A DNA stretch of 64,000 nucleotides from Caryophanales bacterium. Lineage in GTDB: Bacteria > Bacillota > Bacilli > Exiguobacteriales > Exiguobacteriaceae. Below, piece after piece: positions 44,468-52,575 of the stretch (the stretch's first letter is position 1; each line of letters begins with the position of its first letter). A model generated the notes under the pieces. The model was not told where the DNA came from and searched no databases. It saw only the letters and a program-made list of their open reading frames with translations. Position numbers and translations under genes: made by a program. The stretch lies in assembly GCA_902362975.1 (NCBI GenBank), contig CABIYO010000009.1:1-64000 (forward strand), given 5' to 3'.

Positions 44468-45226
44468 TTAATCGAAAGTTGGTTTGAACGTTGAAGGCGC
44501 TCCACCCTTTTTCATTTGTTTGTCTTGTTTTTGACGGGCTTCGTACTGTTCCAAGGTTTTAATGCCATGTTCATCTCTTAAGTTGTTGAGGATGCCCGCA
44601 GCATAATCCCATTTCTTACCGCGTTCGATGGCGATTTGAATCGCTTTGATAATGAGGGATCCTTCTATTTCTTGCTGCAGATAAATCTCAACTGCCTTTA
44701 TTACAAGAGGAGGAATATTTCCATAGTGACTTTGATAAAAGTCGACGACGACTTGACGGCTTTCGTCGTAAGAGTTGCTGTCGATTGCAAAAGGATTAGT
44801 CGTCGTCTTAGTCGTATTATTCTTAGTTAAGTTATTCTTAGTTAAATCATTATTAGTAGTTGCAGGTTTTCTACTGTAGTTTTTCTGCTGCAGGTTTTCT
44901 ACTGTAGAAAATCTACACTGGATAGGTATCTCGTGAATGGTGATATCATAATGACCCAAGCGTCCTTTTTCATCACGAGTTCGTTCTTTAGTTAGATAAC
45001 CATGCGTTTCTAGTTCGTCCAACGCTGTCTCAATAGATACTCGACCGTCTTTAAAATGACGAAGAAGCTCTTTTTGATAAATGACCCAGTCATCTGGAAG
45101 GCTCAAAATATAAGCGAGTACACCTTTTGCTTTAGCAGATAACTCGGGGTTCTGTAGGAACCCCTTGTCCATCATCACGAAGTTACTTTCTTTTCTGACT
45201 CGATTAATTCGTCCGTGTCCCATCAT
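44468..45226 (-). CDS. DnaD-like replication initiation protein
   Basis: A 252-residue protein: an N-terminal winged helix (about 10-85, NFVMMDKGFLQNPELSAKAK), a low-complexity Asn/Thr/Lys linker (about 118-145) and a C-terminal DnaD-type domain (VVDFYQSHYGNIPPLVIKAV). The linker-coding DNA holds clustered direct repeats likely to be the origin. Lies beside the helicase loader as in SPP1/phi105-type modules. Confidence 0.88.
   Translation of the reverse strand: MMGHGRINRVRKESNFVMMDKGFLQNPELSAKAKGVLAYILSLPDDWVIYQKELLRHFKDGRVSIETALDELETHGYLTKERTRDEKGRLGHYDITIHEIPIQCRFSTVENLQQKNYSRKPATTNNDLTKNNLTKNNTTKTTTNPFAIDSNSYDESRQVVVDFYQSHYGNIPPLVIKAVEIYLQQEIEGSLIIKAIQIAIERGKKWDYAAGILNNLRDEHGIKTLEQYEARQKQDKQMKKGGAPSTFKPTFD
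44817..44920. repeat. Direct repeats within the replication gene; candidate phage origin
   Basis: TTATTCTTAGTTAA occurs at 44817-44830 and 44832-44845. TGCAGGTTTTCTACTGTAG occurs at 44861-44879 and 44889-44907, 28 bp apart. The surrounding 100 bp is AT-rich and codes for the low-complexity linker. Origins inside the initiator gene are common in lambdoid and Firmicute phages. Confidence 0.6.
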
Positions 45227-45233
45227 CTACACC

Positions 45234-46136
45234 TCACAAGAACGGATCTTCGTCGGTTTTTTGTTTTGAATCTTCTACTTGCTGTACATCGACGATTGTC
45301 GGTTCTGTTTCGTTATCGACAAATGACGTATCGATAACGGCCTGACTGGTCATAGCTGATTGACGCACTCGTGATACACTGTTGTCGGCATTGATGAGCT
45401 CACCAAGATGCTGCACCTCTCCGTTTTCCTTTTCAATGGACAGAGGGGCCGTTTTTAACAGACGAATAATGACCGTCTTTTTAGCCATCTCGACAAAATG
45501 GTCTTTCCACGGTCCCACGACGGCACCGTTATACTTGGACTTTGTGAACCGGTCGCGGTGATTCTCGATTTGCTCTCGTGTCATGACGACGAAATCGTTC
45601 CCGCCATCTTTGAGGTGATAGACTGCATATACGTGAGTGACCTTATCTGGATTTGATTCTCCACAAGGCACATGATGTAAGTCTTTGTTGAGCCCATATG
45701 CATATTCGAACTCGTCGCCCTCATACACTTCATGTGCATACAGTTGCTTCAACTCGCCAGAGCGACGCGCCAAGTCAATCGCTCCTTTGAAGCCCAGTTG
45801 AAATTGCGCCTCCATTTGCTTCGTTTTTCCGTTATAGAACGGCAAGATATAGGCGTGTCCAATGAGGTTCGGTTCGACTCCTAGCGCCGCACAGTTGACG
45901 ATTGCGCCGACTAGGGTCATCTCGTCACATTCGAATAGCTTTGGGTTCCGAGTTGCGGCGCTGATTGTTAGACGTGCCAATCGCTCTGGTGTTACATGCT
46001 TTGGAACAAGCGACTGGATCGCCTTATAGTTGTCGTTGATGAGCGATTTAAGTCTTCGTTCGTTATCCCCTGCTTGCGCGGGCGCCTGTGCGCTTCGATT
46101 CGCTAACTGATTTTTTACGTCTGCTGTTTTTGCCAT
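45234..46136 (-). CDS. recT: RecT single-strand annealing protein
   Basis: A 300-residue RecT family recombinase: LARLTISAATRNPKLFECDE, AEFQLGFKGAIDLARRSG (as QFQLGFKGAIDLARRSGE) and VIIRLLKTAP. With the YqaJ exonuclease it forms a two-component homologous recombination system for phage replication. Confidence 0.95.
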   Translation of the reverse strand: MAKTADVKNQLANRSAQAPAQAGDNERRLKSLINDNYKAIQSLVPKHVTPERLARLTISAATRNPKLFECDEMTLVGAIVNCAALGVEPNLIGHAYILPFYNGKTKQMEAQFQLGFKGAIDLARRSGELKQLYAHEVYEGDEFEYAYGLNKDLHHVPCGESNPDKVTHVYAVYHLKDGGNDFVVMTREQIENHRDRFTKSKYNGAVVGPWKDHFVEMAKKTVIIRLLKTAPLSIEKENGEVQHLGELINADNSVSRVRQSAMTSQAVIDTSFVDNETEPTIVDVQQVEDSKQKTDEDPFL

Positions 46137-46138
46137 GA

Positions 46139-47092
46139 TTATTTAGCCTCCTTGATTGCAAATCGTCTTGTTGGTTTTCCGATTTTGATGCATTGCGTGT
46201 AGATTTCCGGATGCTCGAGTTTCAGCTTTTTCGAGTCGATGGTTTCGCGTGCTTTGACCGTCTTCCATTCGACAAAATGATTCTGAGCGATACCGACTTC
46301 CGCTTCACCAATCAACGCCTTGAGTTTATTTTCCGCTTCCGTCTTTTGGACTTTCAGTTCTTCCAATCGTTCGCTTGTTTCTTGATACTGTTTAATCAAA
46401 TCTTCTGCTTCATCTGGAAGCTCTGTCTCCGAGCCTTGTTCTGCTGTAGGGAACATCCGGCCAAGTAAATCACTCGATGCTTTCGAACCATCGTAGGCCG
46501 GTGGCACTCTCTTGAGCACATGGTTGTTCCAGAAGTCAGACGCAATCTCGATGATGAACTGAATCATTTCTTCGTCTCGCTCGATCCGTTTGTAGATAAA
46601 CTTTTGACCCCCGACAAGAACCGCAATCCATGCTGCTTCATATCCAGTGACCGCGAGATAATGCATAACTTGAATGATGTATTCTGCGGGTATCTCGTCC
46701 GCCTCCCATTCCTTTAAACGATAAGCAGAAGACGTTTTGCACTCGAGTATCTCTTTCTTACCGACCAAGACCCGGTCGAGGTTCGCAATCATATAGGGAT
46801 GATTTGGGTGTGCAAGCATTCTGTTGTCACGACGTACCTTATGACCCGTCTGGGATTGAAACTCTTTCGCAACAACGTCTTCGAGAACATTGCCCCAATA
46901 AGCGGCTTCCCCTGCGATGTCTTCGACCACAGTTTCTCCGACCTTGTCTAAATAGACGCTCATCGCTGACTTGTATTTATTTAATCCTGCGATGGCAGAG
47001 ATGTCTGAGCCGCCGATGCCATTACGACGCATCTCTAACCATTCATCACGACTCATCCCGCTCACGTTCGCCAGTGCAATCACGTTATTCAT
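46139..47092 (-). CDS. YqaJ-family viral exonuclease
   Basis: About 317 residues. MSRDEWLEMRRNGIGGSDIS is the family N-terminus, and the nuclease motif is EILECKTSSAYR with upstream DRVLVG. It digests 5' ends and hands ssDNA to RecT. The C-terminal part adds a coiled coil. The ATG after GAGGAGG starts MNNVIALANV; earlier in-frame codons belong to the previous gene's region. Confidence 0.93.
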   Translation of the reverse strand: MNNVIALANVSGMSRDEWLEMRRNGIGGSDISAIAGLNKYKSAMSVYLDKVGETVVEDIAGEAAYWGNVLEDVVAKEFQSQTGHKVRRDNRMLAHPNHPYMIANLDRVLVGKKEILECKTSSAYRLKEWEADEIPAEYIIQVMHYLAVTGYEAAWIAVLVGGQKFIYKRIERDEEMIQFIIEIASDFWNNHVLKRVPPAYDGSKASSDLLGRMFPTAEQGSETELPDEAEDLIKQYQETSERLEELKVQKTEAENKLKALIGEAEVGIAQNHFVEWKTVKARETIDSKKLKLEHPEIYTQCIKIGKPTRRFAIKEAK

Positions 47093-47574
47093 TTGGTATC
47101 CTCCTCGATTTTCCGAATGTATTCTTGCTCTTCCTCCCACGACATGAACTCATCATGTTCACGGTCTGTTTGATAGACACGAATGCTATTTTTTCTCATG
47201 TCGATCCGCTCCTTTTCAGTTCGGTATTGGCGTGGAATTTCAAACAGTCTTCTTACTTTCAAGAGATATAGTCCTTCTGAGCGTTCTCGTGTGGTAGCCA
47301 AAGTGACAAGTGCATATTCGACGGCTGCCAACCAATCAACAAATTTGTATTTACGATTGAACTCCATGTGAGGGAGCGTCAATGCGTCTGTACAAAACGC
47401 CTCTTCATTTTTCAGTTCAGCCATGCACGTGGTATACTGTCTCCATAAGATATAGTTACGTGCCTGATCTTCATCAAGGACAATTAGGCTGACCAAATAG
47501 TCCAGTCCTTCGCGACCTTGACTCAGACGTTCTTCTACGATGCCACGTAGTGCGTTCTCTAAAAGTTCATTCAC
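47089..47574 (-). CDS. Early phage protein, unknown (161 aa)
   Basis: A mostly helical protein. N-terminal residues are acidic, and the C-terminus (EFMSWEEEQEYIRKIEED) is charged. First gene before the recombination pair and overlapping it by 4 bp. No family recognised. Confidence 0.75.
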   Translation of the reverse strand: MNELLENALRGIVEERLSQGREGLDYLVSLIVLDEDQARNYILWRQYTTCMAELKNEEAFCTDALTLPHMEFNRKYKFVDWLAAVEYALVTLATTRERSEGLYLLKVRRLFEIPRQYRTEKERIDMRKNSIRVYQTDREHDEFMSWEEEQEYIRKIEEDTK

Positions 47575-47593
47575 AGCTATATCACTTCTTTCT

Positions 47594-47618
47594 GGACCGG
47601 CTCCATATGGCCGGTCTT
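47594..47618 (+). terminator. Rightward terminator in the early region
   Basis: GACCGGC...GCCGGTC, then seven T on the plus strand. It faces right although all flanking genes to its left run left, and it lies just before a rightward gene. It may stop antisense transcription. Confidence 0.7.
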
Positions 47619-47690
47619 TTTTTGTGCTTCATTTTCAATCCCAGTTATTCACCTCACGTGATATCCTATTATTGGAAGGAGGTGAAAAAA

Positions 47691-48011
47691 ATGAAGAATG
47701 ATGGTTTCGACGAGGCTTCTCAACATCTAAATGACATGGCCAATCGCGCAAAAGAGTTAGAAGGAAATCAATCAGTTCCTTTAGACGAGTTGATGGCAGA
47801 TTCATTTATTCAAGAACATACTGATTACCTTAATTTTGATTCGTGGTTTCAAGCTGGCGGCTTTTCTGCAGAATCAAACGAGGAATTTAATGCAATTGAT
47901 GAATCCGACCTTGATCAATACGTCTCCACTTCTACATCCTTTGAAGATTGGCAAGATATGTTGCGTGCAGCAGCCGGAGCATGGGGATTAAATCGGATTT
48001 TAGGAAGTTAA
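47691..48011 (+). CDS. Acidic rightward gene within the leftward early region
   Basis: A 106-residue acidic protein (MKNDGFDEASQHLNDMANRA), with SFIQEHTDYLNFDSWFQAGG and SFEDWQDMLRAAAGAWG motifs. Small proteins with this F-x-x-x-HT-Y/F-x-x-F-D-x-W/F pattern occur in other Firmicute prophages; I cannot name a function. A very strong AAGGAGGTG site. Its 3' end overlaps the leftward gene at 48000 tail to tail. Confidence 0.75.
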   Translation: MKNDGFDEASQHLNDMANRAKELEGNQSVPLDELMADSFIQEHTDYLNFDSWFQAGGFSAESNEEFNAIDESDLDQYVSTSTSFEDWQDMLRAAAGAWGLNRILGS

Positions 48012-48206
48012 ACCACGACTTTTAGGATTCTTTAGACTCTTGATTCGTTGAAATGTCGTGTCCAACTCCTCAAGTTGCTTTTGAGCGACTTGGAGGAGTT
48101 CCTTTAATTCTTGCAAGTCTTGGTTGTCTGCAATATTGACAGTGACATGTATCTGATTTTTTTTAGCGCCTTGCATCTCCACTTTTGTTGCCACTTCCCC
48201 CTTCAC
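48000..48206 (-). CDS. Small coiled-coil early protein
   Basis: A 68-residue protein with a coiled coil (LKELLQVAQKQLEELDTTFQ). The GTG start overlaps the preceding stop (GTGA), favouring it, though its own ribosome site is weak and internal GTG/ATG codons are possible. Confidence 0.55.
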   Translation of the reverse strand: MKGEVATKVEMQGAKKNQIHVTVNIADNQDLQELKELLQVAQKQLEELDTTFQRIKSLKNPKSRGLTS

Positions 48207-48349
48207 TTATTTAACTTCTCTTCTTCTCGAGCTTTTGCCGCCGCAAGACGAGGCGCCGAAGTTTTTTTGAAAAACTGGACCATCGCCTTAGCCGTTTGTG
48301 GCGAAATACCAAAGTCTGCTGGGCTTTTTCTCAATGGACGTTGTTCCAT
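48203..48349 (-). CDS. Small basic early protein, 48 aa
   Basis: MEQRPLRKSPADFGISPQTA, then a basic/acidic helix. The ATG follows AAAGGAG. Placed directly after the Cro-like gene; perhaps an antirepressor or accessory regulator, but this is only position-based. Confidence 0.65.
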   Translation of the reverse strand: MEQRPLRKSPADFGISPQTAKAMVQFFKKTSAPRLAAAKAREEEKLNK

Positions 48350-48366
48350 GTTTAAAACTCCTTTCT

Positions 48367-48597
48367 TTAAATCGCTACATACTTATCTAACTTAAAGTTA
48401 GGTTTAACTCTAAAAAAAATAATCTCATCTGTTTCACACTCAAATAATTCAGCTAATAAGAGTGCTTGACGAATAGTAATTAATTCTGGATTCTTCTCTA
48501 ATTTAGAGTAAGTTACATAGTGAACACCTAAATAATCTGCTACATCAGTCATTTTTAGATCATGATGAGCACGCCATTCCTTAAGTGTACGTTTCAT
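48367..48597 (-). CDS. Cro-like XRE regulator
   Basis: A 76-residue helix-turn-helix protein (LKMTDVADYLGVHYVTYSKL). First gene of the leftward early operon, divergent from the repressor. It should bind the CTAAC-N5-GTTAG operators in the intergenic region. One copy of the operator lies inside its own 3' end at 48387-48401. Confidence 0.85.
   Translation of the reverse strand: MKRTLKEWRAHHDLKMTDVADYLGVHYVTYSKLEKNPELITIRQALLLAELFECETDEIIFFRVKPNFKLDKYVAI
48387..48401. promoter_or_regulatory. Repressor operator inside the Cro-like gene
   Basis: CTAACTTAAAGTTAG, a perfect palindrome except for the centre and the closest match to the intergenic operator. Confidence 0.6.
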
Positions 48598-48625
48598 CGT
48601 ATCACCTCCTTGAACAAACTATAAC

Positions 48626-48725
48626 CTAACATAAAGTTAGGTGTCAATCATAATATCTAACTTTTATTTAATAAAAAAACACTTTACTCTAATTTTCATT
48701 CATATTATCCTTAATCTAAAGTTAG
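48626..48725. promoter_or_regulatory. Lysis-lysogeny switch region with repeated operators
   Basis: CTAACATAAAGTTAG at 48626-48640 and a diverged TTAATCTAAAGTTAG at 48711-48725, with a half-site CTAAC at 48657-48661. The third lies against the repressor ribosome site (GTTAGGAGG), so occupancy would block repressor translation start or its promoter; the first lies upstream of the Cro-like gene. This is a typical repressor/Cro control region. Confidence 0.75.
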
Positions 48726-48736
48726 GAGGTGATAGT

Positions 48737-49393
48737 TTGGATTTCGCAAAAAATATTAAGAAATTGCGCGAAGAGAAAAATTGGAGCAAGAAAGAAATGG
48801 CCGATTTTTTACAAGTATCCGATGTAACAATTCACTATTGGGAAACTGGAAGAAATGAACCTAGAATGGGAAGAGTCGAAGAAATTGCAAAGAAATTTGA
48901 TATTAAAGTTTCTGATTTGATCGGAAAAAGTGCAATCGATGCTTCCCTTCCCCCCGACGCGATCACTCGGATCACTGCATCGAATTATAAAATCCCAGTG
49001 TACGGCAGCATCTCGGCTGGCATCCCGCTCGAGGCGATTGAGAACCTGACGGAGACGTCGGTTCCGGAGCACGTTATTCTCAAGTATGGAGAAGACAAGC
49101 TATTCGGTTTGCTCGTAAGAGGCGATTCGATGAACAAGATTGTCCATGATGGTCATTACGCTATTCTGTGTAAAACGGATCGCGTGGAGTCTGGTGAAGT
49201 GGCTGCCGTAATCGTGAATGGATATGATGCTACCTTAAAGCGCGTCATACTGTTAGATCGAGGAGTCTTGCTGGAGCCAGCAAGCTACAATCCAGAGCAT
49301 ACTCCTAAGATGTACCTTGATGAGGAAGCGAAGGATATTAAAGTGATTGGAAAGTTAGTGGCCGTTATGTCGCCGCCGGACTTTAAGTTTTAA
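48737..49393 (+). CDS. LexA-type prophage repressor (XRE + S24 peptidase)
   Basis: A 218-residue repressor: an N-terminal helix-turn-helix (about 18-55, KKEMADFLQVSDVTIHYWE) and a C-terminal S24 peptidase domain. The cleavage dipeptide is Ala94-Gly95 (SISAGIP) and the catalytic pair Ser131 (RGDSMNK) and Lys168 (DATLKRV). RecA-stimulated self-cleavage would induce the prophage. The start is TTG after TAGGAGGTGAT; upstream in-frame ATG lies in the operator region. Confidence 0.92.
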   Translation: MDFAKNIKKLREEKNWSKKEMADFLQVSDVTIHYWETGRNEPRMGRVEEIAKKFDIKVSDLIGKSAIDASLPPDAITRITASNYKIPVYGSISAGIPLEAIENLTETSVPEHVILKYGEDKLFGLLVRGDSMNKIVHDGHYAILCKTDRVESGEVAAVIVNGYDATLKRVILLDRGVLLEPASYNPEHTPKMYLDEEAKDIKVIGKLVAVMSPPDFKF

Positions 49394-49808
49394 GCATTTT
49401 ATAGAGAAAAACGAATTGAAAAAGTATTTTTTTAAATTGTTGATTGGTATTTGCGTTGTTTTCAGCACTTCACAATGAGCAAAAGTCGCCAGAAAACCTA
49501 TTGGTCAGAGAACCATAACGAGTAAAGGGCTATGAATGCCTCTACTTAGTTATTAACGAATTATAAAAGTATTTTTTGTCTTATATAAGAGACTCAAATG
49601 TTTTTTTGATTTCGTTACGTTCTATCTCTCCAAAGCAAAAGTAATGCATTTGACGCCATTTGGCGTCTTTTTTATTCGACAGCATTGAAGATATTTGTCG
49701 AATAATTCTTACTGCAAGCCGATATCGTTAGGTAACTATATTCTTACATTTTGATATGATTGTATTAATAACGGAAATTTATAAAATTAATAGGGAGTGT
49801 ATAAATCG
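49394..49808. other. Intergenic region after the repressor
   Basis: About 415 bp without a supported gene. A hairpin GACGCC-ATTT-GGCGTC then TTTTTT at 49652-49672 is a good rightward terminator. The rest is AT-rich and holds the promoter of the next gene near 49740-49790 (TTGATA/ TATTAAT-like). Nothing else recognised. Confidence 0.55.
49652..49672 (+). terminator. Terminator after the repressor gene
   Basis: A 6-bp perfect stem with ATTT loop followed by six T on the plus strand. Confidence 0.75.
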
Positions 49809-50294
49809 ATGGGGAAATTCGAAAAAATTAATCACCGCTTTGCTATTGTGGAGTATCCTATTACATTACAAGAAATGGACGAGATTAAGATGGAGCTTCC
49901 TAAGTCTGAACGCGCTTTTTACGAAATCACTTTAAAGGCTTTGAAGAAGTCTTTAAAACCAACAGACGAAATCTTTGGATTTGAAGGTGTCCAACCAACA
50001 TTCACTCATATGGGTTTTCTCGTTCTATTACAAAATGAAGTCATTCTTTCTATCCATAAAGGTGGTTTAATGCCTAGTGCAACACTGGAACGAATACCGA
50101 TGAATAAAATCACTGAAGTAGATTTCGACATTATCCCTGCCCCTATAAATCCGTTCAATGTAAACGAGGGTGAAATCCACATTACATACAAGAAAGGATT
50201 CGGATCCAAAAAATATACTATTCGCAATGTGCCAACAATCAACCTGGATAGTTTAGTCGCTCGCATTCGAGGTTTTGTTGAAGCAGCAGTATGA
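49809..50294 (+). CDS. PH-domain-like protein (YokE/bPH type)
   Basis: A 161-residue protein (MGKFEKINHRFAIVEYPIT). The second half (QPTFTHMGFLVLLQNEVILS, IPMNKITEVDF, GEIHITYKKG) matches bacterial PH-like domains of the YokE kind. Probably a lysogeny cargo gene; function unknown. The start is placed at the ATG after AGGGAG; an in-frame GTG at 49797 overlaps that site. Confidence 0.72.
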   Translation: MGKFEKINHRFAIVEYPITLQEMDEIKMELPKSERAFYEITLKALKKSLKPTDEIFGFEGVQPTFTHMGFLVLLQNEVILSIHKGGLMPSATLERIPMNKITEVDFDIIPAPINPFNVNEGEIHITYKKGFGSKKYTIRNVPTINLDSLVARIRGFVEAAV

Positions 50295-50326
50295 GGAGTA
50301 GGAATAGTAACTAAAATAAGCGTAAA

Positions 50327-50408
50327 CAAAAACCACCTGCTTTGAACAGCCCATAAAAGTCGGATTTTCAGGTCCAACTTTATGGGGCAGTTCATTAAGG
50401 TGGTTTTT
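50327..50408. terminator. Long palindromic hairpin between convergent genes
   Basis: AAAAACCACCT pairs with AAGGTGGTTTTT, and GAACAGCCCATAAAAGT with ACTTTATGGGGCAGTTC, so about 80 bp folds as one hairpin with A- and T-tracts at the ends. Termination in both directions is likely. Arms ending in GAACTGCCCC...AAGTTGGA recall IS3-family ends. Confidence 0.75.
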
Positions 50409-50409
50409 A

Positions 50410-51606
50410 CTACATTGTCTTGATCTTCCTAAGTGATTGAATGTCAGACACAGCTGCTGTAGTTTTTGATTGCAGATTCACTTTGAAGAATTCACTCTCT
50501 ATTCCAGTAAGAGCATGCAAAAACTTGGAGTCAGAAGCATAGAAGTTGGAAAGAAGATCTTCAATCGTTAATAACGAATTACGATCTAGTACTTGGAGAA
50601 TGCTTTTAAACTTTACAGGAGTAGCAATAGGGATTATATCGTCAAGAGGTTCTACCTGCCTGTATTTTTTCTGGCTCATCACTCTCCAGAAATAACTACT
50701 TTGCTCTGGAGTAATCAAAGATAGTTCCTTAGCTCTCATCGCAATTGCTTGAATTGAGACATGCCACTTTTTCTTAAGATTAATTAATGAGTCTGGATTC
50801 GATTTCCTACTTATAAAGTTAAAATCGTTTGCAAATTCTCTTTCAGGCAACAAAAAATTACCTGCGAATATATTCGCTTCTCTCTCACAAACTTCATGCG
50901 AGGAAGCATCATGCTCCATGAAATCGACTTTATAATGTAAGAGTAAATGTCCGAGTTCATGCGCTAAATCAAAATTTCTCCTAGCTGCAGACTTTTTCAT
51001 GTTGCCTAGAATAATATAAGGCACATCATTATCAGTCCAAAGACTATAGGCGTCAGTGTGTTGTTCAATAGATTTTTCAAATACAAAAACCCCAGCTTTT
51101 TCAATCGCCATTAATAATCCCTCATTCGAATCTTGAGGTAGGTTCAAGTGCGACCGAGCATATTCAGCAATTTTTTTGATTGCTACTAACCTCGGTTGAT
51201 CGGAGTCATTTGATAACATTTTGATTGAATAATCTCTGAGTCCTTTTAATTTAGTAGGTGGAAGTATGACATAAGAACCAACTAAATTAATCAGCTTATC
51301 AAGAAACTCTACATGCTGTGCATGGCTCTGAGCTTTCAAAGTAGAACCTCTTTCGGTCGAACGATAGGCGATGTGATTAGCATTCACTACCCTTGGTTTA
51401 CCGTAAAGAGAGTCATTCTTATAAAAATATTTGGATTTCACCCCAAATATTTCGGTCAAGGATTGAATAACCTCATATTTTGGAGAACTAAACCCGTTCT
51501 CATATTGCCATACCGCCTGTTCACTCACACCAATCATTTCGGAGAGTTGCTTTCTTGAGTAACCATAAAAAATTCTAAGATTACTCAATGATTCGCCAAT
51601 AAACAT
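50410..51606 (-). CDS. XRE-ImmA/IrrE metallopeptidase regulator
   Basis: A 398-residue two-domain protein. An N-terminal XRE helix-turn-helix (about 8-60, YSRKQLSEMIGVSEQAVWQY) is followed by an ImmA/IrrE (COG2856) peptidase domain with HELGH at 216-220 and the downstream ligand helix CEREANIFAGNFLLPE; the rest is helical. Such proteins cleave repressors or act as antitoxin/regulators of an adjacent gene. The ATG follows GGGGGGGG AACA. It is encoded 28 bp downstream of the unknown partner, in one operon. Confidence 0.88.
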   Translation of the reverse strand: MFIGESLSNLRIFYGYSRKQLSEMIGVSEQAVWQYENGFSSPKYEVIQSLTEIFGVKSKYFYKNDSLYGKPRVVNANHIAYRSTERGSTLKAQSHAQHVEFLDKLINLVGSYVILPPTKLKGLRDYSIKMLSNDSDQPRLVAIKKIAEYARSHLNLPQDSNEGLLMAIEKAGVFVFEKSIEQHTDAYSLWTDNDVPYIILGNMKKSAARRNFDLAHELGHLLLHYKVDFMEHDASSHEVCEREANIFAGNFLLPEREFANDFNFISRKSNPDSLINLKKKWHVSIQAIAMRAKELSLITPEQSSYFWRVMSQKKYRQVEPLDDIIPIATPVKFKSILQVLDRNSLLTIEDLLSNFYASDSKFLHALTGIESEFFKVNLQSKTTAAVSDIQSLRKIKTM

Positions 51607-51634
51607 TGTTCCCCCCCCTTACAAATAATCGAAC

Positions 51635-52405
51635 TTATTCTTCTTTTTCTTTACCCGGCAAAGCGATATCGAACACTTCTAAAAGTTCTTCAGGAGTGCT
51701 TTGATCATAGTGCGAAAGTTGTTTTAATGCCGAATAATTAATTTTATCTACATCAACTCCGCTTGTCAAAATGTATCCTGAGAGATCGTCGATTTTGACT
51801 GCTTGTCCGTTATGAGGATTAGGCATGAAATGATTAATCTCAGATATCTGGAAATTATCATCAATCAGATAAGTTACAATATAAAATTCCTTAAATCGAG
51901 AAACGATTCCTTCCTCAATTAACGCTGACGAATTCAAACTTTCGACACCCAAATCAAGCAAGATTTGCTCCGTTTCATTCATCTGATTGTCTTCTTTGAT
52001 TTTTTCAAAATCAATATTAGTGTTAATTTTTGAAAGCTGTTTTAAGTAACTCGCAGGCTTTTCTTGACTCTTACCCTTTAATGGTGTGCGACCTTTAGCA
52101 AAATCATCTTCATTAAAATATTTCTGATTTCTAATAATAATTAGTTTTGCATCGCCGTCATGAACAAATTGAAGATACCCCCAAGTAGGACCAGCTTTTG
52201 ATTTAAGATGTTGAAAACCTAATTCTTTCATTTCTTCGGCTGCATGATGATCAATATAATTACCTTTTGTCCAAGCAAATCCCCCGCTAATATGTAACTC
52301 TTCAGATTTACGAATGCGTTCTTCAGAGTATTGAGAATACCCTTTCAAGATGCCATCTACAATTTTTTGTCCAAGTTCTGTTGTAAATTTATAATTAATC
52401 AACAT
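51635..52405 (-). CDS. Partner of the ImmA protein, unknown (possibly DUF5986)
   Basis: A 256-residue soluble protein (MLINYKFTTELGQKIVDGIL, GGFAWTKGNYIDHHAAEEM, GPTWGYLQFVHDGDAKLIII). I recall such proteins as DUF5986, coded next to XRE-ImmA genes in other Firmicutes, including the Xre-COG2856 pair proposed as a toxin-antitoxin locus in pneumococci. It could be toxin, sensor or protease substrate. First gene of the operon, AT-rich, beside the integrase. Confidence 0.7.
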   Translation of the reverse strand: MLINYKFTTELGQKIVDGILKGYSQYSEERIRKSEELHISGGFAWTKGNYIDHHAAEEMKELGFQHLKSKAGPTWGYLQFVHDGDAKLIIIRNQKYFNEDDFAKGRTPLKGKSQEKPASYLKQLSKINTNIDFEKIKEDNQMNETEQILLDLGVESLNSSALIEEGIVSRFKEFYIVTYLIDDNFQISEINHFMPNPHNGQAVKIDDLSGYILTSGVDVDKINYSALKQLSHYDQSTPEELLEVFDIALPGKEKEE

Positions 52406-52473
52406 CCCCATCCCCTTTACAATAATTTCAATACTATTTTTATCATATTCCTATCAATTACATAAGTAAACAA

Positions 52474-52522
52474 TTCGCAACAAAAATCGTCATTTTTTTA
52501 AAGTGACGATTTTTGTTGCGAA
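52474..52522. repeat. Perfect 19-bp inverted repeat upstream of the recombinase
   Basis: TTCGCAACAAAAATCGTCA (52474-52492) and its exact complement at 52504-52522, loop 11 nt. It lies between two divergent gene starts, so a simple terminator is unexpected; possible operator, attenuator or recombination directionality site. The recombinase promoter (TTGTTC-18-TATAGT) follows it. Confidence 0.7.
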
Positions 52523-52575
52523 CTCTTGTTCTTTTTTTAAATTATGAAATATAGTAAGGAGAGGAGGCGATTTTT

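Noticed and set aside
50410..51606. The ImmA protein as the antirepressor of the phage repressor
   Set aside because: The phage repressor has a self-cleaving S24 domain, and ImmA is in another operon fused to its own XRE domain, so a direct antirepressor role is not favoured.
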